Positions 28,401 through 35,961 of a stretch of DNA of 64,000 nt are shown piece after piece. Where the stretch lies: assembly GCA_002163005.1 (NCBI GenBank), contig MAAF01000091.1:29473-93472 (forward strand), in the 5' to 3' direction. Numbering within the stretch: position 1 is the stretch's first letter; every line of letters starts with the position of its first letter. The notes beneath the pieces are model-generated. The model was given only the letters and a program-made list of their open reading frames with translations, had not been told where the DNA came from and made no database searches. Origin of the DNA: Colwellia psychrerythraea (lineage in GTDB: Bacteria; Pseudomonadota; Gammaproteobacteria; Enterobacterales; Alteromonadaceae). Both the position numbers and the translations under genes were made by a program.

Positions 28401-30208
28401 TCTGCATCTTGATTAGGATATTCAAGGGTATAACTATAAACTTTGCTACTAGTATCACTATTTGAACAGCTGACTTTGAAGCTAAATTCATCCACAGGTC
28501 TAAAACCAAACTGCTCAAGAATTGGGATAGAATCACTTAAAGCAATGCTTTGCTCCAAGGTAAATATATTTAGGGTAAGTTCACTGGTACTTTGTGCTGA
28601 ACGATAAATTTGAAACTGATGAGCATGATCGGTATTTAAAGATTCTAGGCCTTTTATCGCACTGATGGCTTGTTTAGGAGAAAAGTGCTCTCGATAGCCT
28701 TTTGAAAAAGCATTATTATATTTATTAAGTAACAAGCCTGCTTGTTGGCCCTGCCATAATTGCGCAATCAGTGTGGTTAAACTTTCGTTCCAACTTTGCG
28801 TTTTAGACTCGATACTTGTTATCAGTGCGCTGGTATCGACATCATGTTTAAGACATTCACCTTTTTTTACAATAAAGTGCCACTGAGCGAGATAGTTATC
28901 ATTAAGCATTGAACGACGAGATAAAACCTCACCTTGATAAACCGTTGATAATTCGTCCTCAATTTCATCGCGCAAGTCCGTACAAAAAGCATCTTTTGAA
29001 ACAAAAACCAATACTGACACCTGCTTATTATAATCACTCTCCCTTATAAAGGTGCCAGGTTTACTCTTAAGATTAAGGTTATGAATACCTTTGGCCAGAG
29101 CAAGTAACTGTTCGACACTACTTTCATATAATTCTCTTTTAGGTAAAGAAGCTAGAATATGAACAAAGTTACGATAGTCATGACTGTCCTGTTTTACCGT
29201 AAGGCGCTGCAACACTTGCTTGAGTTTATGGTTTAGAAAAGGAATTTCCTTGGGGTTGAGATTATTAGCCACTTGAGTAAATAAACCAATAAACTGATGA
29301 ACTGCAATAACCTCACCTTTAGCTGAAAACTCTTTCACATTCACTAGATCTAAATAGTCACTACGATGGATGATTGACTTAAAGTTTGATTTACTCACCA
29401 TCAAAGATGAGTTTGAATTTACAAAAGAAGTAAATTCAGTACTACTCGGCTTTAACTCTTCATTGCTTAATATGGGTGCGCCTTCACTATTGCGAAAAAT
29501 ACCATAATGACTTTGACTAAGTGGAGACTCTCCGACTCCCTTTACGGCAAAAGAACAATATCCAAGAAAAACGAAATTATCATGACAAAGCCAAGACAAA
29601 AAAGATTTAGTCTCATCAACACTGGTTAAGGGGTTGTGGTGATGGTGAATGTTTTGACTTTTTGCCGTCATCAAAGACCAATCAGTAGTTACCTTAGTAA
29701 TTTGAGAAAGTAACCCTTGTATTTTTTCAACGAGAGCTCCAATAGCAAGTGGATCGAGTTGGTTGGCCAGTTCAATATATAGTACCGACTCATCAGCTAA
29801 CTGGCTTGATGTGGATTCTTTCTGAAAATCGTTAATTTGTGCGCGGTTAATAACTGGGTGTAAAAGTAGGCTGATTTTATAACCCTGCGAGATTAATAGC
29901 TCTGATATAGAATCAACTAAGAAAGCTTTATCATCAGTAATAATATGCAACACGGAAACGTCAGCCAAAACACCTTGTTGCGTTCGGTTTTCTATAACAA
30001 CTTTATTTTCATGAACTGATCGACATGAAAATGATTGCCATAATGACAATGCCATTTGATAACGCTGCACAATGGATAACATTTCCATTTCATCACTATG
30101 TAGACGGAGAAAGAGTTGTGAAGTGAAGCACTCAAAAGCCGTAAGATCTTCTTTGGAATAGTTTTCATTTATATAACTGCATAATTCTAAATTGGTAGTA
30201 ACATTCAC
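25448..30208 (-). CDS. large NAD-specific glutamate dehydrogenase
   Basis: Oxidises glutamate to 2-oxoglutarate and ammonium with NAD. The 1586 residues match the 180-kDa bacterial class (PF05088). The N-terminal half holds ACT-like regulatory segments. The catalytic half has the Lys motif KGGFVPKQ near residue 827, KPKGIICFDGDDSYLVVAAD, GGSVGYDHKKMGITAKGAW, the dinucleotide-binding AIGIGDMSGDVFGNGML and DHRDIFIDPNP, followed by a helical C-terminal domain of about 500 residues. Cytoplasmic and monocistronic. It is divergent from the LysA-like/ggt/gltS operon, with repeat C1 in the shared upstream region. This arrangement suggests that glutamate released outside and imported by GltS is burned here. 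Confidence 0.96.
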   Translation of the reverse strand: MNVTTNLELCSYINENYSKEDLTAFECFTSQLFLRLHSDEMEMLSIVQRYQMALSLWQSFSCRSVHENKVVIENRTQQGVLADVSVLHIITDDKAFLVDSISELLISQGYKISLLLHPVINRAQINDFQKESTSSQLADESVLYIELANQLDPLAIGALVEKIQGLLSQITKVTTDWSLMTAKSQNIHHHHNPLTSVDETKSFLSWLCHDNFVFLGYCSFAVKGVGESPLSQSHYGIFRNSEGAPILSNEELKPSSTEFTSFVNSNSSLMVSKSNFKSIIHRSDYLDLVNVKEFSAKGEVIAVHQFIGLFTQVANNLNPKEIPFLNHKLKQVLQRLTVKQDSHDYRNFVHILASLPKRELYESSVEQLLALAKGIHNLNLKSKPGTFIRESDYNKQVSVLVFVSKDAFCTDLRDEIEDELSTVYQGEVLSRRSMLNDNYLAQWHFIVKKGECLKHDVDTSALITSIESKTQSWNESLTTLIAQLWQGQQAGLLLNKYNNAFSKGYREHFSPKQAISAIKGLESLNTDHAHQFQIYRSAQSTSELTLNIFTLEQSIALSDSIPILEQFGFRPVDEFSFKVSCSNSDTSSKVYSYTLEYPNQDADIDTLKINLEQALAQVWLGNIENDGYNKLLLSANINIRQIVIIRAYGKYLRQLGLGYSEEYFQQALINYPSIVHGLINLFESRFALTSRDVSERELATDEIKTELLQALATVQKIDHDRIIRNFIAAISATVRTNFYQVSATGEPKTYCSFKIRSGEIDDAPQPRPFVETFVYSPRVEGVHLRFGLVSRGGLRWSDRREDFRTEVLGLVKAQQVKNVVIVPQGAKGGFVPKQLPLNGSREMVTAEAIACYKIFISALLDLTDNNTPEGIVKPKGIICFDGDDSYLVVAADKGTATFSDIANGLADDYGFWLGDAFASGGSVGYDHKKMGITAKGAWVSVQRHFREMGVDVQKDEISAIGIGDMSGDVFGNGMLSSKTIKLVAAFDHRDIFIDPNPVALLSYDERSRLYHLDRSSWQDYNKALISTGGGVYSRAVKHIQLTAEIKQLLNIDSKIMKLSPDELIRCILKSTADLLWFGGIGTYVKASNEINTEVSDKSNDALRVNGNELQCKVIGEGGNLGCTQLARIEFSKGGGKINTDAVDNSAGVNCSDNEVNIKILLNGLVDNEKMTKAQRDALLEAMTGEVGDMVLRNNYYQAQALSIDEANSQFHFDSFTRLTQYLVNSAELNRELEYLPDDEELQARNNAQKGLTRPELAVLMAYSKMDVHNALLQEKALITDNYFEKYLLSAFPSVLAQNHNQAIISHPLAKQIIATSIANEIFNRGGIHAVREQTGATISEIVKAFVIAKEVFSLDDIWNEIESLSNTVSAKIQIKMMVEVQRFYRLMAIWFINHANADESIETIVQRYSPGINTLQQLEDDEITLPFSPVDESLYQLESEVDGLIIVDKIHQLKVSSVVFCDIVKTAFELKLSVNKILPCYCQVSKLLGLAWLIEQTEKVKTKDHWSRLARFSLLLDLLEFREKLVVVIVSRNPEASPETAIELWAASKVSDLNRVTRVIDDLKTAGRVHIDKLYFANRQIRTLLT

Positions 30209-30348
30209 AATAATTTCCCTTCATCTATTTTAATAAGCTTCCTAGTAATAGGCTCTATGACTATAGAAGCATCGCTATAAATAAAGCCTAGCTAGCGTAG
30301 CTTAGACTGGCAAATTCATTTTATTGATAAAGGTATAACCAAACATTG

Positions 30349-30614
30349 TATACCCAAGCCACTTGAAAAGGCGTGTTTCAGGACGCTTGAGCGATTCATG
30401 ATCAAGGCGCCTCATTTTATTAAGGGTTATTCCCTTAAAAAAGGAGGTAACGAAGAGCATGCTTTGCTCAGGTGTCCCCGCAGGGCTGGTTTAGAAACGC
30501 TTTAGGCTACGTTATTGATTTCGACAATAGAATAACTATTCTCTTCAATCAATGCCTTGCCTAAAGGCATTTCTAATTCCAGCTGAAACCTGCATCCTCA
30601 GGTAGCTTGGGTAT
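30349..30614. repeat. family C palindromic element, copy C1 (266 bp)
   Basis: Bounded by TATACCCAAGCCACTTG and CAGGTAGCTTGGGTATA, with imperfect inverted ends continuing to TTTCAG and CTGAAA. It contains the shared core (CAATCAATGCCTTG and GTTATTGATTTCGA) plus an extra GC-richer internal stretch. It sits between the divergent glutamate dehydrogenase and PLP-decarboxylase genes. Confidence 0.8.
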
Positions 30615-30645
30615 AATTACCTTTCACCCACCCAAGAACCAACAC

Positions 30646-30660
30646 ATAACCCAAAGTTAT
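30646..30660. promoter_or_regulatory. operator-like dyad ATAACCCAAAGTTAT upstream of the PLP-decarboxylase/ggt/gltS operon
   Basis: Imperfect form of ATAACCTNAGGTTAT, 124 bp before the ATG at 30785. It keeps T-N11-A spacing. Confidence 0.45.
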
Positions 30661-30784
30661 CACCCTCCTAACATTAACTATTATCTCTTTTCATGTTGCT
30701 ACACTATCTTAAAGTTACCTAATAGACTTACTGACTATGTCATCAATGACAATACTGTCAGTTATCAAAAAATAAGATACCAAC

Positions 30785-32062
30785 ATGAGCAGAAAACAAA
30801 ATATTATTGCTAGTGCAATCAAAGCAAATATTATTGATGACAATTTAACCGTTGTTGGGGTAATGGATTTAGATGGGTTACAAAAAACAGTAGCAGATGC
30901 TTACGCAGCTTTCCCTGAAAACTTCTTTCACACATTTGCAGTAAAAGCTAATGCCCTTGTGAATGTGTTAAAGCCACTTCGTGAATACGGCATGGGTGCT
31001 GAAGTTGCAAGTCCCGGCGAGTTGATGATTGCACAATCTGCTGGTTTTGAAGCTAAGGATATTATTTTCGATTCACCGGCTAAAACAATCTCGGATTTAC
31101 GTACTTGCATTAAACATAATATTTCTCTTAATGTTGATAATTTGCAAGAATTAGAAAGAATTGACCATTTAATCAAAGAGTTTCCAAACACTAAATCCGT
31201 TATTGGTTTTCGTATTAATCCACAAATAGGTAGTGGCAAAATAGCCTCTACCAGTACTGCAACAGCGACGTCAAAGTTTGGTTTTGCTTTGGCAGACGGA
31301 AACAATCGTCAACAGCTCATTAATATCTATAAAGACCGTCCTTGGTTACAGAGTATTCATACTCATACAGGTTCACAAGGTTGTGAATTAACACTCATGG
31401 CACATGGGGTTAAAGTTATTACAGAGTTAGCTGAAGAGATTAATACTTTTATTGGTCACCAACAAATAGTGCGACTCGATATTGGTGGTGGTTTACCTGT
31501 AAACTTTACTTCAGAAGAAGTGACGCCATCATTTCAAGAATACGCTGATATTTTAAAAGCCACCGTTCCTTTAATTTTTACGAAAAAATACCAAGTAAAA
31601 ACCGAATTTGGTCGAGCTATTGCGGCAAAAAATGGTGTGATTATTACGCGTGTTGAATATACTAAAAACTCAGGCGGTCGTCACATAGCAACAACACATG
31701 CTGGTGCTCAAGTGCTTACCCGAACCGCTTTTTTACCTAAATCGTGGCCTTTGAGGGTAACGGGCTATTTGCCATGTGGGGAAGAGCGAACGATAGATAA
31801 TTCAGAGTTAGTTGCTACTGATGTCGCTGGCCCCTGTTGTTTTGCAGGCGATTTAATTTGCGTAAACCAATTATTGCCCAAATTAACCGTAAATGATTAT
31901 GTTATGGTCCATGATACTGGCGGCTATTATTTTAGTAACCATTTTGATTACAATAGCTTACCAAGAGTAGGTGTGTATGCAGTTTCAGGACCAGATGATG
32001 CATTAAAAATAGATTGTATTCGTAAAGCTGACACAGTAGAAGATGTTTTAAGTAAAATGTAA
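30785..32062 (+). CDS. fold-III PLP-dependent decarboxylase, LysA (diaminopimelate decarboxylase)-like
   Basis: The 425-residue product has an alanine-racemase-type barrel with the PLP Lys54 in HTFAVKANAL, GAEVASPGELMIA, a His/Gly phosphate-binding region THTGSQGCELTLM and DIGGGLPVNF. The C-terminal domain contains GPCCFAGDLI, the position of the conserved CESGD motif in LysA/ornithine decarboxylases, and a late Tyr in DTGGYYFSNHFDYNSLPR. Its context with gamma-glutamyltransferase and a glutamate symporter, not with lysine genes, argues for a catabolic substrate (an amino acid or gamma-glutamyl derivative) instead of diaminopimelate, but the substrate cannot be read from sequence. Its stop overlaps by one base a potential start for the next gene, so they form an operon. 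Confidence 0.8.
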   Translation: MSRKQNIIASAIKANIIDDNLTVVGVMDLDGLQKTVADAYAAFPENFFHTFAVKANALVNVLKPLREYGMGAEVASPGELMIAQSAGFEAKDIIFDSPAKTISDLRTCIKHNISLNVDNLQELERIDHLIKEFPNTKSVIGFRINPQIGSGKIASTSTATATSKFGFALADGNNRQQLINIYKDRPWLQSIHTHTGSQGCELTLMAHGVKVITELAEEINTFIGHQQIVRLDIGGGLPVNFTSEEVTPSFQEYADILKATVPLIFTKKYQVKTEFGRAIAAKNGVIITRVEYTKNSGGRHIATTHAGAQVLTRTAFLPKSWPLRVTGYLPCGEERTIDNSELVATDVAGPCCFAGDLICVNQLLPKLTVNDYVMVHDTGGYYFSNHFDYNSLPRVGVYAVSGPDDALKIDCIRKADTVEDVLSKM

Positions 32063-32076
32063 TGAGGAGCGTCCTG

Positions 32077-33876
32077 ATGCTTTCAACAAAAATTTTTTCA
32101 ACAAAGTTATTTACAAAGAAACAGTTTGCAAAAAACGTAGCGCTTAGTTTTTTGCTTCTTCAAGCCGTACAGGTAAATAGCGCTGAAGTGACAAAAACGA
32201 TTAAAGGTCCGTACAATATGGGCAGCGATGGCATCGTTCGTTATGAAGATGTATTTCATCCTGTGGTAGGAAAAAAAGGCATGGTGTCGTCACAAAACAC
32301 CATCGCCTCTGAGGTAGGAGTCGAGATTTTAAAGTCTGGCGGTAATGCAATTGATGCTTCTGTGGCAATGGGCTTTGCCTTAGCCGTAACACTGCCACGC
32401 GCTGGGAATTTGGGTGGCGGCGGTTTCATGGTTTTACATTCGGCTCAAGCTGGTAAAACCATTACTTTAGATTATCGAGAAGTTGCACCAAGCGGTGTTA
32501 CCGCACAACATTTTCTATCGCCGAATGGTGAAAGAAGCAAAAAAACTAAAAATTCTTGGCATGCCATGGGAGTACCCGGTACGGTTGCTGGTTTATATAA
32601 AGCTTGGCATGAATATGGCGGTGGTAAATTAACTTGGCAACAAGTTATGCAGCCAGCCATTGATTTAGCAGACAAAGGTTTTATTGTTAATTTTGATTTA
32701 GCACAGCTAATTGCAGCAAAAAGTCAGTGGTTGCTAGAAAATAAAGCCACAGCTAAGGCTTATTTCAAAAAAGACGGTGCTTTGTATCATGCTGGCGATC
32801 TAATGAAAAGGCCTGCGCTTGCTTGGTCATTAAAACAGATTGCTAGCCAAGGTAAAGATGCTTTTTATAAAGGTGAAATTGCAAAGAAAATCATTAAAGA
32901 TATGGAACTTCACGGTGGTCATATTGATGCTGATGACCTAGCAAATTACCAAGTAAAAGAAAGAAGCGCTATTTTGGGAAACTATAGAGGTTACCAAATA
33001 GCCTCTATGCCTCCGCCAAGCTCTGGTGGTGTAGCCATTGTTGAAGCCTTAAATATTCTAGAGAATTTCCCGCTTAATGAATGGGGCACCTCAGCAAAAT
33101 CATTCCATGTAAAAGCAGAAGCAATGAAACTGACATTTGCCGATAGAGGTTTACATATGGCAGATCCAGATTTTTATGATGTGCCGATTGCTTGGTTAAC
33201 AGATAAAGCCCGTGCCAAAACACTTGCGGCAAAAATTGATTTAGATAAAGCAAAACCATCATCAGAAATTATAGGTGGCGCATTACCTCATGAAGGTCCT
33301 GATACGACCCACTACTCGGTTATAGACGCAGAAGGCAACGCGGTTTCAAATACTTATACGTTATCAGCATCATTTGGTACGGGTAAAGTTATTGAAGGCA
33401 CTGGGATCCTAATGAACAACCAGTTATATACTTTTTCAGTACGTGCAGGTATACCTGGAGCCACAGGCTTTATTGCCAGTAATGCCAACAAACTTGAAAC
33501 CTTTAAAAGGCCGGTTAGTTCGCAATCGCCCACTATAGTATTAAAAAATGGTAAACCATTTCTGTTAGTGGGAAGTCCGGGTGGTAGCCGTATAATTAAT
33601 GTTGTCATTCAAATGATAAGTAATGTTATTGATCATGATATGAACATCGCCGAAGCAACAAACGAGCGACGTATACATCATCAATGGTTACCAGACAGAT
33701 TAGAAGTTGAGCCTGGTTTTAACCGTGACACTATGCAGCTATTAATTGATAGAGGACACAATGTTAAAGAAACTCGAACTATGGGTAGTTCACAATCAAT
33801 CATGGTAAAAGATGGTTATTTCTTAGGGGCATCAGATCCCAGAAGACCCAACGCAAAAACCCTAGGTTTGAATTAG
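32077..33876 (+). CDS. ggt: gamma-glutamyltransferase (glutathione hydrolase)
   Basis: Periplasmic N-terminal-nucleophile hydrolase that cuts gamma-glutamyl bonds such as in glutathione. The start ATG at 32077 lies 7 bases after AGGAG; an ATG at 32062 overlapping the previous stop is part of that binding site. Residues 1-36 form a signal peptide (NVALSFLLLQAVQVNSAE). Recognised motifs are GGNAIDASVAMGFALAVT, LPRAGNLGGGGFMV, TLDYREVAPS, the autoprocessing site with nucleophile Thr410 in DTTHYSVIDAEGNAVS, and SSQSPTIVLKNGKPFLLVGS. Length 599 fits. Second gene of the operon; its glutamate product would be taken up by the adjacent GltS. Confidence 0.96.
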   Translation: MLSTKIFSTKLFTKKQFAKNVALSFLLLQAVQVNSAEVTKTIKGPYNMGSDGIVRYEDVFHPVVGKKGMVSSQNTIASEVGVEILKSGGNAIDASVAMGFALAVTLPRAGNLGGGGFMVLHSAQAGKTITLDYREVAPSGVTAQHFLSPNGERSKKTKNSWHAMGVPGTVAGLYKAWHEYGGGKLTWQQVMQPAIDLADKGFIVNFDLAQLIAAKSQWLLENKATAKAYFKKDGALYHAGDLMKRPALAWSLKQIASQGKDAFYKGEIAKKIIKDMELHGGHIDADDLANYQVKERSAILGNYRGYQIASMPPPSSGGVAIVEALNILENFPLNEWGTSAKSFHVKAEAMKLTFADRGLHMADPDFYDVPIAWLTDKARAKTLAAKIDLDKAKPSSEIIGGALPHEGPDTTHYSVIDAEGNAVSNTYTLSASFGTGKVIEGTGILMNNQLYTFSVRAGIPGATGFIASNANKLETFKRPVSSQSPTIVLKNGKPFLLVGSPGGSRIINVVIQMISNVIDHDMNIAEATNERRIHHQWLPDRLEVEPGFNRDTMQLLIDRGHNVKETRTMGSSQSIMVKDGYFLGASDPRRPNAKTLGLN

Positions 33877-33935
33877 CTGGTTAACACTTAAAAATCAATA
33901 GAAATATCAATTATAATAATATTGGATAATAAAGT

Positions 33936-35147
33936 ATGAATATCGAAATAAATTTAATCGAAACATTAGTGATAGCACTATTGATCCTGTTTATAGGGTA
34001 TTTTTTAAACAGTAAAATAGCTTTTTTAAGAAATAACAATATTCCTGAGCCAGTGGTTGGTGGCATTGTTTTTTCACTTTTTGCCGCTTTGCTTCACAGT
34101 GTTTTGTCAATTGATTTTCAATTCGATATGAGTTTTAAAAATCCATTAATGACCATGTTTTTTACTACGGTAGGCCTAGGTGCTAGTTATTCACTATTAC
34201 TTAAAGGTGGTCCGAAAGTTGTGCTATTTTTAGGTTTGGCAACTGTGTATTTGCTTGTACAAAATGCTTTAGGAATTTCCTTAGCCGTAGCCACAGGCAT
34301 GGATCCATTAATGGGGCTTATAGGTGGTTCAGTTACCTTATCGGGTGGTCATGGCAATGGAGCAACTTATGCGGATTTATTTATCGCCGAATACAATATG
34401 CCATCCAGTGTATTTGAATTGGCTATGGCTGCAGCTACCCTAGGCTTAGTGTTAGGTGGTTTGGTAGGTGGTCCAGTAAGTAAGCGATTAATTAAGCGCT
34501 ATAACTTAAAGGCTGATGAATTTCACGAAGAGCTTGACGATACCATCACCTTCAACCCTGAAGACCACGATTTAGTTACACCGAAAAAAATGATGGAAAC
34601 CTTATTCATTATTTTATTATGTATCGTGGTTGGTCATTTTTTCTATCAACACTTAAAATCAATAGATGTCGTTTTACCTGCTTTTTTAATGCCGCTATTA
34701 TTCGGCGTTTTAGCGACAAATATATGTGACTTTTCTAAACGCTATACGATCAGTAGAGCCTGTATAGATTTATGGGGCACCATGTCACTTTCAATTTTTC
34801 TGGCTATGGCTTTAATGTCGTTAAAAGTGTGGGAATTAGCAAACTTGGCAGGTCCAATGGTGGTGATTATTTTAATTCAAACAATCATGTTAATGATGTT
34901 TGCTTACTTTATTACCTTCAGAATAATGGGCAAGAATTATAATGCTGCCATTATAGCTGGTGGGCATTGTGGCTTCGGTTTAGGTGCTACTCCAACTGCA
35001 GTAGCTAATATGGAATCTCTTGTCGCAAGGCATGGCCCGTCACCACAAGCTTTCTTAGTAGTTCCATTAGTTGGCGCATTCTTTATAGATATTACTAATG
35101 CTCTGGTTATTCAGCTCTACTTAAGTCTTCCTTTTGTGGCGTCATAA
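33936..35147 (+). CDS. gltS: sodium/glutamate symporter GltS
   Basis: Inner-membrane Na+-coupled glutamate importer. The 403 residues match GltS, with two inverted repeats of membrane segments. Diagnostic segments are IPEPVVGGIVFSL, FTTVGLGAS, the pore loop GGSVTLSGGHGNGATY and the repeat-2 counterpart IIAGGHCGFGLGATPTAVANM. GGA lies 8 bases before the ATG. It is 59 bp downstream of ggt, so it is the third gene of the decarboxylase-ggt-gltS operon and feeds glutamate to the NAD-glutamate dehydrogenase encoded divergently. Confidence 0.96.
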   Translation: MNIEINLIETLVIALLILFIGYFLNSKIAFLRNNNIPEPVVGGIVFSLFAALLHSVLSIDFQFDMSFKNPLMTMFFTTVGLGASYSLLLKGGPKVVLFLGLATVYLLVQNALGISLAVATGMDPLMGLIGGSVTLSGGHGNGATYADLFIAEYNMPSSVFELAMAAATLGLVLGGLVGGPVSKRLIKRYNLKADEFHEELDDTITFNPEDHDLVTPKKMMETLFIILLCIVVGHFFYQHLKSIDVVLPAFLMPLLFGVLATNICDFSKRYTISRACIDLWGTMSLSIFLAMALMSLKVWELANLAGPMVVIILIQTIMLMMFAYFITFRIMGKNYNAAIIAGGHCGFGLGATPTAVANMESLVARHGPSPQAFLVVPLVGAFFIDITNALVIQLYLSLPFVAS

Positions 35148-35188
35148 GTTACTAATAAGCAGTCACTATTTACACTAAGTATGTGGTT

Positions 35189-35452
35189 TATACCCGTGAC
35201 CATTCAAAATGCATGTTTCAGTGGGAGAAAAAAACGATTGAGACAAGGCATTGATTACAGAGAATGGTTGTTCCATTCTCAAAATCAATAACGACGTATC
35301 AATCGTTTTTAGCCCCATCGCAGAAGCGCTTGAGCAAAGCCATTTTATTGTTGCGTCAAAGAAATAGGGAATGACCATGATTTAATTGACGCGCCTCAAA
35401 CTGACATTGCTCAAGCACTCTGAATCGAGCATTTTGAATGATTACGGGTATA
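35189..35452 (-). repeat. family B palindromic element, copy B2 (264 bp)
   Basis: Reverse-complement copy of B1 (13590-13853), same length, about eight differences by eye. Bounded by TATACCCGTGACCATTC and GAATGATTACGGGTATA. It follows gltS by 41 bp. An open frame inside it is a by-product of the repeat. Confidence 0.9.
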
Positions 35453-35552
35453 TCAGGCAAGTAATATTGTTTTATAAACCAAATACCAAGACCTTTGCTT
35501 CAAAATTATTAAAATAAAAATCATTACTTCCTTTATCTACTCAAATCTATCC

Positions 35553-35569
35553 TATAACCTTAGGTTATA
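35553..35569. promoter_or_regulatory. perfect dyad TATAACCTTAGGTTATA, separated from the NhaC unit by repeat A3
   Basis: Inner 15 bases equal ATAACCTNAGGTTAT. It ends 2 bp before repeat A3 and 392 bp before the NhaC start. Without the 269-bp element the distance from the inner 15-mer would be 124 bp, the same as at the ggt operon. Confidence 0.6.
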
Positions 35570-35571
35570 AG

Positions 35572-35840
35572 TTATACCAAGTTGATTAAGTTATTTCCCA
35601 CTCAGCGAGAATTAAAAGGCTTAAAGGTAAGGCATTGATTGAGGAGAATGGTTATTCCCTTGTCAAAATCAATAACGTAGTATGTAAGCCTTTTAAACTC
35701 GCCCTTTGGGAGCTCATTAGCAAACTGATAACAGCGTAAAATTAATGAAATATAGAATAACTATGTTTAACAAAATTTTCTTGTTCTAAGCTCGCTAATG
35801 TAGTTCTGAGTAGGGAATAAATTTAATCAAATTGGTATTA
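35572..35840 (+). repeat. family A palindromic element, copy A3 (269 bp)
   Basis: From TTATACCAAGTTGATTAAG to TTAATCAAATTGGTATTA. It has imperfect inverted ends of about 34 bp, an inner hairpin of about 110 bp containing the shared core, then a single-copy arm containing ATGAAATATAGAATAACTAT. Very like A6. Confidence 0.9.
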
Positions 35841-35961
35841 GATCCAAAACTATCTAATTCATTTTATTTGTTCACTGAATTTTTATTTTCTGGATTAGAG
35901 ATCCAAAGGGGCATTCAAATGATTAAACAATACAGAATCCTTATCTTAGAGGGTTTCATTA

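Noticed and set aside
30607..30813. Open frame of 68 codons upstream of the PLP-decarboxylase
   Set aside because: It covers the end of repeat C1, the operator-like dyad and the promoter region, and has no ribosome-binding site.
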